A program made the position numbers and the translations under genes. This document shows positions 43,430 through 51,862 of a stretch of DNA of 64,000 bases, piece by piece. The stretch is taken from positions 7,057 to 71,056 of the forward strand of contig NZ_CAXRBQ010000032.1 of assembly GCF_964228735.1 (NCBI RefSeq), given 5' to 3'. The stretch comes from Pontibacterium sp964228735. GTDB lineage: Bacteria; Pseudomonadota; Gammaproteobacteria; Pseudomonadales; Balneatricaceae. The notes under the pieces were generated by a model, which saw only the letters and a list, made by a program, of their open reading frames with translations, had not been told where the DNA came from and made no database searches. Position 1 is the stretch's first letter, and each line of letters starts with the position of its first letter.

Positions 43430-45483
43430 TATTTAGCAACGCCCTGCTCGTCCAGGTACCACTGGGATGGCAGGTATGGGTATACGCGGTAGTAGTCGTA
43501 AGACCAGGTCTTCGGTGTTTCGAAGTTGCCCAGCTTGTTGCTGCGGTAGATTGGGTTAACCGCTTTCACAGTACCGATGATGAACAGGTCATCAACAACA
43601 CGTTTAGCGATCTCTACCCCCAGCTTGTTAGACTCGTCAGAACCGGATGGCAGGGTTACGAAGCGGTCAGCCATCTTCTGCATTTCGTTTACTGTCTGAG
43701 GTGGCTTCACACCTTCAGTACCGTTGGTGTCGCGGTACTGAGCCCACAGCATGCCGGTACGCAGACCGAAGAAGTTGTCGTAAGGAGGCAGCAGAGTCTG
43801 AGTATCACTTGCCAGAGTCGCCAGTGGACGGCCCATTACCCAGAACATTACGCTCAGGTCGTTAGCCGTCTGAGAGTTACGGTACTCGTCAGAAGTGACT
43901 TCCTTGATGGTCGCTTTCACACCCACGTCGTTCCAGTTGTTGGCGATGATCTCAACCACTTCGGTTGCGGCGCCCTGAGTTGCGTACTGGATGTTCAGCT
44001 CGAACTTCTTGCCGGAAGGCAGGTCACGCAGGCCGTCGCCGTCTTTGTCGACTACACCCGCTTTGTCCAGCAGCTCTTTCGCCAGTTTCTGGTCGAACTG
44101 AGTCCACGCGCTCTTCAGATCTTCAGTTACGAAAGATGCAGTGTCAGCGTCGAATGCAGTGTACTGAGTGGGTTTACCCAAGCCGAAGTATGCAATCTCG
44201 TTGATCTGATCACGGTTAACCGCAACAGACATTGCACGACGGAAGTTCACGTCGTTGAATACTGCGCGCTTCTCCATGTCCTTATCGGTCAGGTTGAAGG
44301 CGAACGTGGTTTCACCAATGGTTGGACGCAGTGCGATCTCGTAGTTGCCCTGCTCTTTGTTTTCCAGCAGTACCGGTGCCTGCGGCAGGTTAACGGCCTG
44401 AGACTTGTAGTCCACGTCGCCTGCGATCAGCTTAGCGGTCTGGATATCCTGATCGCCGATGAATACTTCGTTGATTTCGTTGATGTATGGCAGCTGGTTA
44501 CCCGCAGTATCAACCTGGAAGAAATATGGGTTAGCAACCAGACGGCGGCCTTCCAGCGTCTCTTCTACAACCAGGTGAGATTCCAGGGTTGGGGCGATGG
44601 CAGTGAAGCCCGCTTTTACCAAACGGTCGGACGCGGCTTTGTCTTTCAGCAACGGCGTTGGAACGTCTTTCCAGTCAGACTGACCGTAGTAGAAGTTGAT
44701 TACCGCGTAGCCGTTATCGAAGCCCAGCTCTTTTGCCAGCTTGTCAGCGTCTTTGTTGAATTCAGGGTGGAACTTGGAAAGCAGGTGCTTAGGCTGGAAT
44801 GGCTGAGCGTAGTCCAGTGCGAAGTTAGCCAGCAGACCTGGTTTTGGCGCGTTCAGGGTGAAACGCACGGTGGTTTCGTCCAGCGCTTCAACTTTCATCG
44901 GTTTGCCTTCGGACATGAAACGATCCTTTGGCTTCTCGATGATGTTGGTGTCCATCAGCATGTTGTTGTACCAGAACGCGATGTCGTCTGCGGTGAAGGC
45001 AGAACCGTCAGACCATTTGTGGCCCTTACGCAGTTCAAAAGTCAGCTGAGTGAAGTCTTCGTTCCATGTCCAGGACTTAGCAATGTTTGGTACCACAGTC
45101 TGCAGGTCGTCGTTGTAACGCACCAGGTTCACGTGACGTACAGACAGCAGGTCGGACGTGCCTGATTCAGTTGCCTTGGAGATACCGTCCAGAACACCGC
45201 CGTAGATACCGATCTGGCCGTAAGGTGCAATCACCAGAGGTTCAGCTGGCAGACGCTTAGCCAGCGGCATCAGGTCTGGGTTACCGGCGATGCGTGCGTT
45301 CAGCTTAGCGATAGCTGGGTTCTCGGAGAAAGACATCGCACAGCCGTACTTCTGTTCAAACTCAGCGCGTTCAAACAGGTGCGGGAATGCACCACCTTCA
45401 TTAGGACCGGATACTGACGGGCAAGCGGCCATCACGTTGGTAGCCAGCAGCGCAGCTGCGCCTGCGAACAGTAACTTAGACAT
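43426..45483 (-). CDS. ABC transporter substrate-binding protein, family 5 (large form)
   Basis: This periplasmic receptor of the importer has 685 residues. The signal peptide is KLLFAGAAALLATNVMAA. The body has the family 5 pattern: IAPYGQIGIYGGVLDG near the start, AKSWTWNEDFTQLTFELRKGHKWSDGSAFTADDIAFWYNN, then VNFRRAMSVAVNRDQINEIAYFGLG and WYLDEQG at the end. It is about 150 residues longer than OppA and resembles the 680-residue subgroup that includes AgpA-like proteins. The ligand is not determined; adjacent phosphohydrolases suggest a phosphorylated or phosphodiester compound. Confidence 0.88.
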   Translation of the reverse strand: MSKLLFAGAAALLATNVMAACPSVSGPNEGGAFPHLFERAEFEQKYGCAMSFSENPAIAKLNARIAGNPDLMPLAKRLPAEPLVIAPYGQIGIYGGVLDGISKATESGTSDLLSVRHVNLVRYNDDLQTVVPNIAKSWTWNEDFTQLTFELRKGHKWSDGSAFTADDIAFWYNNMLMDTNIIEKPKDRFMSEGKPMKVEALDETTVRFTLNAPKPGLLANFALDYAQPFQPKHLLSKFHPEFNKDADKLAKELGFDNGYAVINFYYGQSDWKDVPTPLLKDKAASDRLVKAGFTAIAPTLESHLVVEETLEGRRLVANPYFFQVDTAGNQLPYINEINEVFIGDQDIQTAKLIAGDVDYKSQAVNLPQAPVLLENKEQGNYEIALRPTIGETTFAFNLTDKDMEKRAVFNDVNFRRAMSVAVNRDQINEIAYFGLGKPTQYTAFDADTASFVTEDLKSAWTQFDQKLAKELLDKAGVVDKDGDGLRDLPSGKKFELNIQYATQGAATEVVEIIANNWNDVGVKATIKEVTSDEYRNSQTANDLSVMFWVMGRPLATLASDTQTLLPPYDNFFGLRTGMLWAQYRDTNGTEGVKPPQTVNEMQKMADRFVTLPSGSDESNKLGVEIAKRVVDDLFIIGTVKAVNPIYRSNKLGNFETPKTWSYDYYRVYPYLPSQWYLDEQGVAKY

Positions 45484-45510
45484 GGTTTGATTCCTGAATT
45501 TTTAGGTTTA

Positions 45511-46197
45511 TCAAAGGGTTAAAGTAGGAGCTTCGGTTTCGGTCAATTGCCAATTCAAGGTACACCAGCCACGCTGGCTGGCGATCTCTGAAAGCTTGGT
45601 GTCCGGGTTGGTTGCCACCGGATTAGGCACCTGCTCGAGCAGGGCCAGATCGTTGATCGAATCGCTGTGGAACAGCGCATCGGTCAGAGCTTCGTTTTGT
45701 TCTTCACACCAGATCGCCAGACGCTGCACCTTGCCTTCGCGAAAGGATGGGATGCCGTCGATGGCGCCGGTGTAGTAACCGTCGTCGTTCTTCACCAGGT
45801 CGATCGCCAGCACATCTTCAACACCCAGCTCGTGTGCCACTGCTTTCACGATAAAGGTCACGGTGGCGGAGATGATCAGCGGGCGATGGCCCTCTGCCTT
45901 CAGTGCCTGCAGCAGTGCGCGGCCTTCCGGGTAGATGCGCGGGCGGATGTAATCGCTGATAAAGTCCGGCAGCAGGGCGTCGATCTCATCGCTGTGCAGG
46001 CCGAGTACCGGTTCCACCAGAAACTCGACGTATTCGTTCATGGAAAGCTGTTCGTTGTTGTACAGCTCCATCATCACCGCATCGCGGCGGATGTACTCTT
46101 CGTCTGCCAGACCCCGTGCCTTCAGGTAGCTGCAGAACAGGGATGCGGAATCACCCGCCACCAGGGTTTCGTCCAGATCAAAAATTGCCAGTGCCAT
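45511..46197 (-). CDS. HAD-superfamily phosphatase (subfamily IB)
   Basis: This predicted cytoplasmic phosphomonoesterase has 228 residues and the four HAD motifs: nucleophile D7 and D9 in IFDLDETL, the SATVTFIVKAVAHELG motif II serine, K in REGKVQRL, and SDSINDLALLEQV motif IV. The cap is helical as in SerB-like IB proteins. It is translationally coupled to the preceding hydrolase (TAATG overlap) and 27 bases before the binding protein. It may remove a phosphate released by that hydrolase. Confidence 0.87.
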   Translation of the reverse strand: MALAIFDLDETLVAGDSASLFCSYLKARGLADEEYIRRDAVMMELYNNEQLSMNEYVEFLVEPVLGLHSDEIDALLPDFISDYIRPRIYPEGRALLQALKAEGHRPLIISATVTFIVKAVAHELGVEDVLAIDLVKNDDGYYTGAIDGIPSFREGKVQRLAIWCEEQNEALTDALFHSDSINDLALLEQVPNPVATNPDTKLSEIASQRGWCTLNWQLTETEAPTLTL

Positions 46198-47021
46198 TAC
46201 AGTCCCCTTTCCCCACTCAGCAGGCCTTCGGTTACCGGTTTGCCGTGGTTGTTGATACCCAACAGTTCACATACAACGCCGCACAGCTCCAGTTGCTGTG
46301 GTTCCGCGCTGTGGCTGTGGCTGAAACCATTGCCGATCACAAACAGTGGCACTTCACGCTCTTCCGGCAGAAGGCCGCCGTGGCTTTTGTCTTCGTTCAT
46401 GCCGTGGTCGGCGGTGATCAGGATCTGGTAGCCCTCTTGGATCCAGGCCGGCAGATGATCGGATAGTGCCGCATCGGTGCGGCGGGTTGTGTTGCGGTAG
46501 TGACCGCTATCGATGCCCGCGCGGTGGCCGGCATCATCGATGTTCATCGGGTGTACCAGCAGGAATTCCGGGTTGTAGGTACGTAGCAGGTGTTCCGCGT
46601 CCAGGAACAGGTGGGAATCCGGGTAGTGGTCTTCGTGGTAGAAGATGCCGTAGGGGATCAACTGTTCCGGGTCGATGGTGTAACGGTCACGGATCGCGTC
46701 GTACGGGGTGCGGTTGTACAGCTCGCTCACCCAGTTGTATGCCGCGGCAGCGCTGGTCAGACCCGCGTTACGCGCGAGACTGAAGATGCTCTGCTGGTTG
46801 GAATTACGGGTCACATGGTTATGCACGATACCGCTGACTGCCGGTGCGACACCGGTCAGGATCGCTTCGTACAGAGGACGGGACATGGAAGGCAGTTCGC
46901 ATTCCACCTTGTACAGGGTCGCAATCCCCTGCTCTTTCAGTGCCTGAAGGTAACCCATGCAGGTCTCACCGACCTGATAGTTGAGACCGTCCAGCACAAC
47001 CAGAATGACTTTTTTAGACAT
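46197..47021 (-). CDS. Alkaline-phosphatase-superfamily hydrolase (nucleotide pyrophosphatase/phosphodiesterase-like)
   Basis: The 274-residue metallohydrolase has D11 in VVLDGLN as a metal ligand, the probable nucleophile S47 in ELPSMSRPLYEAILTG, MNIDDAGHRAG and TADHGMNEDKSHGG, which supply the remaining Asp/His ligands. Serine replaces the threonine usual in NPP phosphodiesterases. No signal peptide is seen, so it acts in the cytoplasm. Substrates of the family include phosphodiesters, nucleotides and phosphonates; phosphonoacetate hydrolase also belongs here. It is the first gene of a leftward operon with a HAD phosphatase and an ABC importer. Confidence 0.82.
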   Translation of the reverse strand: MSKKVILVVLDGLNYQVGETCMGYLQALKEQGIATLYKVECELPSMSRPLYEAILTGVAPAVSGIVHNHVTRNSNQQSIFSLARNAGLTSAAAAYNWVSELYNRTPYDAIRDRYTIDPEQLIPYGIFYHEDHYPDSHLFLDAEHLLRTYNPEFLLVHPMNIDDAGHRAGIDSGHYRNTTRRTDAALSDHLPAWIQEGYQILITADHGMNEDKSHGGLLPEEREVPLFVIGNGFSHSHSAEPQQLELCGVVCELLGINNHGKPVTEGLLSGERGL

Positions 47022-47512
47022 AGAAACCTGTAGCTCAGCCTTTAGCTGCCCGCGTGTTATGGATCAGGTGTGCGCGGACAGGCGTTGAAAACAGGGTCTA
47101 AGATACGGTTGCTGTGTGACTGGTCTGTGTAGGAAATAAGTAAAAATGATGAAAGGTGGTGGTTTGAGCTTATGTGTATAACTAATTCTTGGGTTTTGTA
47201 ATTGAATTGATGGTTAGAGGAGGTTGAGTGAAACCCATTGAAATATAAGGGTTAGTCAGGGGCTGTTGCGGTGGTTTAAGCGTGGAGGTGCGATCGGGTT
47301 CGTGGTTTGGTGCCAGGATTGGCTGTCATAAAAGAACTTTTTAAGGGGCACTTCTGGTTTGTTGTACGGGGAGCGTTCACCGCGTTTCAAACACGGAAGT
47401 GTGGTGCAAGACGATGGTAAGGGGTTTGCACTGCAAAAAATGGTATATAATTTCCATCTTTTGAGCGGCCCAAGTAGCTGGCCGGGTAGTCCTGAATAAC
47501 AAGATCAGATTG
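47022..47512. promoter_or_regulatory. 491-base divergent intergenic region
   Basis: No gene or RNA was recognised. A -10-like TATAAT (47446-47451) lies 62 bases before the hemerythrin-GGDEF start; no good -35 at 17 bp was seen. The promoter for the leftward phosphatase operon must also lie here. Confidence 0.45.
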
Positions 47513-49744
47513 ATGCAAAGATTAGAGTGGGATGAGGGGATGAGCGTTGGGGTCGAGGCGATCGACAACGACCACAAGCAGCTCCTGGCACTGATTAACG
47601 AGATCTCCGATGCCATTGATCGGAACAAAGCACCCGCTGTTATTGAGGATGTATTCGCTCAACTCGAAGCTTATGTGGTCGAGCACTTCTCCCGGGAAGA
47701 GGCGCTGATGCGCCAATGCCGCTATCCCGATCTGAAAGCCCACATCAAACAACACCGTCAGTTCACCGCCAAGGTGCCGGAATTAAAACGGGAACTGCTC
47801 AACGCCGACTCCACGGAAGTGGCAGCGGAAATCAACCTGTTCCTGTTCGACTGGCTGATGAACCATATCGTTGGCGAGGATATGTGTTTTGCCCAGTTGG
47901 CGCATGATTCCGGTCTCAGTACCAAGAAGCAGCGCAAACCTTCCCGCCTGCGCCGTATGACCGCTTGGTTGGGCAACCGCCTGACGTTAGGTCGCAGGAT
48001 TTTCCTGACTGCATTGATCCCGATTGTCGGCGTCAGTCTGCTCAGCGTGTTGGTGCTGTGGATAAGTTTCCAGCGCTTCTACCACGTACAGCAGTTGATG
48101 GGGGTGACTGCGATTGTGCAGGAGATAAACGACCTCAGCCATCAGCTGCAGAAGGAACGTGGTCTGAGCGCAGGGGTAATCTCCAGTGAATATGCTGCGT
48201 TTAAGCCCTCACTGCAGTCCCAGAGGCAGCAGACTGATCAGGCGGTGACGGATTTTCTCGATCAATTGCAGGGATTACCTGAACTAGATCCCCTGCTGGC
48301 CACGCAGATTCAGATCACCCGCCAGAAGCTGGATGAACTGGCCGGTCTGCGTGATCAGATCGACAGCGGTTCGCTGACGGTGATCCAGTCACTGGGCTAC
48401 TACTCTACGCTGATCGATAGTCTGCAGAAGATTCCGGAAGGCACGCTCAAGCTGGAAATGGATTCGGACCTGGTCAACTCCATGACAGCGTACACCGCAC
48501 TTTTGCATATGAAAGAAGCGGCGGGGGTACAGCGGGCGATCGGTACCCAGGCGATCCTGCAAGGCGAATTTTCACCGGGACTGTACCAGCGTTATGCGAG
48601 TCTGATCGGCGAGCAACGTAGCTTTAGCAAAGTGTTTAACCAGTTCGTGAGCCCCGAGCAGCAAAAACTCTGGCAGGCCCATATCCAAGGCCCTGCAGCG
48701 ATCCGGATGCAGGGGTTCGAGAGCCTGATCGACCGTGCGATACAGGAAGATCGGCTGGCCATGCTGGACAGCCAGCGCTGGTTTGAAGTGACCTCGGCGC
48801 GTATTGACGGTCTGAAAACACTGGCCGATCAACTGGGTGAGGTGATTGATGCCCGGGCGACCCAGCAGGTCAGCGAACTCAAATGGGGGCTTGTGATCAC
48901 CACGATCACCTTGATGATCATCCTGAGCCTGACCATTCTGCTCTCCTGGCTGCTTAACCGCAGTGTGATTGATCCTGTACGCCGTATGACCCGTGCCATG
49001 ACTCGCCTGGCCGAAGGCGAGCGGGACCTGCGCTTTACCGACCACTTTGCGCGGGACGAGCTGGGACGGATGGCGGCGGCGTACGAGGAGTGTCGTCGCA
49101 GCCTGTTGCGGGCGGATGTGGCATCGACCGTGAGCAACCATCGACAGCAGGTGGAACTGCAGGCCCGTATCCGTGAAAAGGAGCGCTTCCGGGTACTTGC
49201 TTCAACGGATCCTCTAACCGGCGCAGTAAACCGGCGCAAATTCACTGAACTGGCGGAGAACGAGATCGAACGTGCCGAGCGTTACAAGCGGCCATTGTCG
49301 GTGATGATGCTGGATCTTGACCACTTTAAACGGGTTAACGATACCTATGGGCATGCCGCCGGGGATGATGTGCTGCGGATGTTTTACCAGACCTGTTACG
49401 GCAAGGTGCGCAGTACAGATGTTGTATCTCGCCTGGGCGGTGAAGAGTTCGCCATCCTGATGCCGGAAACCGATTTGAAGCAGGCGCTGGAACTAGCCGC
49501 CCGTATCCGCTACGCCATCAGTCAGTTGGTGGTGAAGGTGGGGACCCGTGATCGGGTGAATACCCTGACCGTCAGTATCGGTGTTACCGCCTGGGATGTT
49601 GACCAGGCACAAACCATTAGCGATATGCTGGAGCAGGCGGACCAGGCGCTGTATTACGCCAAGGAATCGGGCCGTGACCGCGTGGTTGGTTACGATGAAC
49701 ACTGCCAGCTGGAAACGGAAAAGACTCGGGCCTTGGACGTTTAA
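47513..49744 (+). CDS. Diguanylate cyclase with hemerythrin, NIT and HAMP domains
   Basis: The protein makes c-di-GMP and probably reads O2/NO and nitrate/nitrite. From the ATG at 47513 it has a bacteriohemerythrin domain with the complete di-iron set H21, H58, E62, H77, H81, H118, D123; a membrane helix (IFLTALIPIVGVSLLSVLVLW); a NIT-like periplasmic sensor of about 270 residues (QKERGLSAGVISSE); a second helix (VITTITLMIILSLTILLSWLL); HAMP (VIDPVRRMTRAMTRLAEGE); and GGDEF with active LGGEEFAIL. Hemerythrin at the N terminus of a NIT-HAMP-GGDEF chain is an unusual mix. A TTG codon sits directly before the ATG. No strong ribosome-binding site is seen. Confidence 0.9.
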   Translation: MQRLEWDEGMSVGVEAIDNDHKQLLALINEISDAIDRNKAPAVIEDVFAQLEAYVVEHFSREEALMRQCRYPDLKAHIKQHRQFTAKVPELKRELLNADSTEVAAEINLFLFDWLMNHIVGEDMCFAQLAHDSGLSTKKQRKPSRLRRMTAWLGNRLTLGRRIFLTALIPIVGVSLLSVLVLWISFQRFYHVQQLMGVTAIVQEINDLSHQLQKERGLSAGVISSEYAAFKPSLQSQRQQTDQAVTDFLDQLQGLPELDPLLATQIQITRQKLDELAGLRDQIDSGSLTVIQSLGYYSTLIDSLQKIPEGTLKLEMDSDLVNSMTAYTALLHMKEAAGVQRAIGTQAILQGEFSPGLYQRYASLIGEQRSFSKVFNQFVSPEQQKLWQAHIQGPAAIRMQGFESLIDRAIQEDRLAMLDSQRWFEVTSARIDGLKTLADQLGEVIDARATQQVSELKWGLVITTITLMIILSLTILLSWLLNRSVIDPVRRMTRAMTRLAEGERDLRFTDHFARDELGRMAAAYEECRRSLLRADVASTVSNHRQQVELQARIREKERFRVLASTDPLTGAVNRRKFTELAENEIERAERYKRPLSVMMLDLDHFKRVNDTYGHAAGDDVLRMFYQTCYGKVRSTDVVSRLGGEEFAILMPETDLKQALELAARIRYAISQLVVKVGTRDRVNTLTVSIGVTAWDVDQAQTISDMLEQADQALYYAKESGRDRVVGYDEHCQLETEKTRALDV

Positions 49745-49958
49745 CCTGCCATTACATCGGCCGGCTATATTGTCAATAAAGCGATACATTAATAATGCTT
49801 AATGTTTGCTAAGTGTATCATTAATTGACTTTCGTCATTAACGGGCAAGCCAGGCCTCTCCTATCATTAAGACAGACTCACCGATCCCCATCCGAACCGG
49901 ATCAGAGGTCGCATTCCGCATACCAATGGGCTGATCCCGATAGCCGAGGTTTACACCG

Positions 49959-50519
49959 ATGATTAATGAGCCAAACTCAACAGGTGCAGGAAGCAACGAA
50001 GATCCATTGATGGACTTTTCCAACTGTCACGTAGGCATTACCAAGAACTTCGAACGTCTGCGTAAGCTGGCGGAAACCGAGATTGAAGTGCCCGTGCAAG
50101 CGGAGGTGAAAGACGCTGCCAAAAGTTTGCTGGCGTTTTTCCAGGATGTGGTGCTGGAGCATCACTCCGAAGAGGAGCAGGAACTGTTCGCAGAAGTTAC
50201 GGATTCTGCCCGCCATGGTGGCGATGATGCAGCCAAAGCGCTGGCGATGATCGATCAGCTCACCAAAGAGCATCGTTCTCTGGAGGCGCAGTGGAAAGCG
50301 ATTCAAGCGGATATTAAACTGCTCTCCAAAGGCAAACCTGCGACGCTGGATCAGGACGCTGCCGCGAAGCTGGCGACGGAATACCTGGCGCATGCCAACT
50401 TCGAAGAGCAGGAATTTCTGCCGCTGTCCGCTAAAATTCTGGGCGAGCGTGGCTTGTCTTCCCTAGGGCTGTCCCTGCATATGCGTCACACCGATGTGAG
50501 CATCCCAAACTACATCTAA
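49959..50519 (+). CDS. Hemerythrin HHE-domain protein
   Basis: The 186-residue soluble protein has the hemerythrin HHE pattern: FSNCHVGITKNFERL, EHHSEEEQELFAEV, MIDQLTKEHRSLEAQW and AHANFEEQEFLPL. These supply His and Glu ligands for a di-iron centre. Such proteins bind O2, NO or iron. GAGG lies nine bases before the ATG. It follows the hemerythrin-GGDEF gene by 214 bases on the same strand, which links the two to one stimulus, though co-transcription is uncertain. A hairpin follows. Confidence 0.85.
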   Translation: MINEPNSTGAGSNEDPLMDFSNCHVGITKNFERLRKLAETEIEVPVQAEVKDAAKSLLAFFQDVVLEHHSEEEQELFAEVTDSARHGGDDAAKALAMIDQLTKEHRSLEAQWKAIQADIKLLSKGKPATLDQDAAAKLATEYLAHANFEEQEFLPLSAKILGERGLSSLGLSLHMRHTDVSIPNYI

Positions 50520-50543
50520 GCCCCGTGCTGTTCTAATCTGGAT

Positions 50544-50572
50544 GGTGTATCAAACTGCTATTTTGATACACC
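50544..50572 (+). terminator. Hairpin after the HHE gene
   Basis: GGTGTATCAAA pairs perfectly with TTTGATACACC across a seven-base loop. No T-run follows, so it could equally be an mRNA end structure. Confidence 0.5.
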
Positions 50573-50892
50573 GCCGTTCTCCCTGATTTGCATTTAAACA
50601 AACGTTTGATTGCTCCCTGTACAGCGGTTTATCCAAACTGTTTTTCCATTACCTTGCCAGGTATGAAACGTTCAAGAAAACCGCGGTGAAATTCCAATTT
50701 AGGCCTTAAATTCCGTTGGTTTTGGGGAATTTTCCTGTTCAAAGTGGTATGTTTGTTAGGTGGAGGTAGGGCCAATTTATGTTCCGAGCCCGGTGACATC
50801 CCTCCACTTTGGGATAGGTTATACTCTAACGGTTGTTGCGTTAGTATTGATCATTCAATAACCACGGTATTTTTGGGTAGATTTTCCGCTGT
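50573..50892. promoter_or_regulatory. 320-base leader of the TonB receptor operon
   Basis: AT-rich sequence with a palindrome CAAACGTTTG near 50598. It must hold the promoter of the five-gene operon; no Fur box or clear -35/-10 was recognised. No RNA gene was seen. Confidence 0.35.
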
Positions 50893-51846
50893 ATGGCTGA
50901 GAAAAAAAGGATTTTAAATTCAGATTGCGGGCCTTGCCTGAGGACGTATATCGTCTTGCTGCTCGGGCTATTTCTGCCTGGCTTAGTGCTGGCAGCGGAT
51001 ACGCTGGCGGTGATCTATCCCGAAGCGCCACCTCCCTACAAGCAAGTGTTTGACCAGATTGTTGAAGGCATTGAAGCACGCCATCCCGATCGCCTGCTGC
51101 GCTACCCTCTGGAGAAAGATTACAGCCGCAACCACCTGCTAAGTCAGCTTGAAGATGACCGAGTTGATATGGTGGTTACTCTGGGCCGCCGGGGATACTC
51201 GTTAATCGGTGACCTCTCCGGCAAGTACCCACTCGTCAGTGGTGCTCTCCCGTTAACACCTGCCAATACGGTGTCCGGCGTCAGCCTGATTGCCGACCCC
51301 GATACCCTGTTCAGTCAGCTGCGAAATCTCTCGCCAACCACCCAACGTATCTTTGTGCTCTACACCAACAAGTCTCGCTGGATGGTTGATCTGGCGGAGA
51401 AATCGGCTGCAAAAAAAGGGTTTGAGCTGAATGCAAAAAGGGTAAATAGCCTGTCTGACGCGGTGCGGGCGTATGAAGCAATATTGGATCAAGCACAGGC
51501 GGAAACCGATGCGATCTGGTTACCGCTGGATAAGGTGACGTCCAATGAGACCGTCATCCTGCCGATGCTGCTGCGCGAAGCCTGGGACCGACGCCTGGTA
51601 CTGTTTTCCAGCAAACCGTCGCATGTAAAGCGGGGCACCCTGTTTTCGATCTATCCGAACAATCAGCAGTCAGGTGAGCGCCTGGCTGAGATGGTAAGAG
51701 AGTTGTATCTGGAGCGCACTGCACCGGGAGTTGAGCCTTCACGTTCCCAGAATGTGGGGGTCAATCTGCGAACCGCCGTGCACTTGGGGTTGGAGTACAG
51801 CCCAAGCCTGACACGTTCTTTTTACCGTACGTTTCCGCAACCCTGA
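50893..51846 (+). CDS. ABC_sub_bind-type periplasmic binding protein
   Basis: The 317-residue secreted protein has a hydrophobic signal (YIVLLLGLFLPGLVLAA) and a body of the ABC_sub_bind kind (LAVIYPEAPPPYKQVFDQIVEGI, VDMVVTLGRRGYSLI, IWLPLDKVTSNETVILPML, NVGVNLRTAVHLGLEYS). There is no lipobox, so it should be free in the periplasm. It lies 16 bases before a histidine kinase and upstream of a TonB receptor; no ABC permease is present, so sensing or ligand delivery to the kinase is more likely than ABC transport. That is inferred from context. Confidence 0.82.
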   Translation: MAEKKRILNSDCGPCLRTYIVLLLGLFLPGLVLAADTLAVIYPEAPPPYKQVFDQIVEGIEARHPDRLLRYPLEKDYSRNHLLSQLEDDRVDMVVTLGRRGYSLIGDLSGKYPLVSGALPLTPANTVSGVSLIADPDTLFSQLRNLSPTTQRIFVLYTNKSRWMVDLAEKSAAKKGFELNAKRVNSLSDAVRAYEAILDQAQAETDAIWLPLDKVTSNETVILPMLLREAWDRRLVLFSSKPSHVKRGTLFSIYPNNQQSGERLAEMVRELYLERTAPGVEPSRSQNVGVNLRTAVHLGLEYSPSLTRSFYRTFPQP

Positions 51847-51862
51847 TGATTAGGTAATTACC

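Noticed and set aside
47022..47512. Possible tRNA or riboswitch in the divergent region
   Set aside because: No cloverleaf, T-loop or known aptamer core was found.
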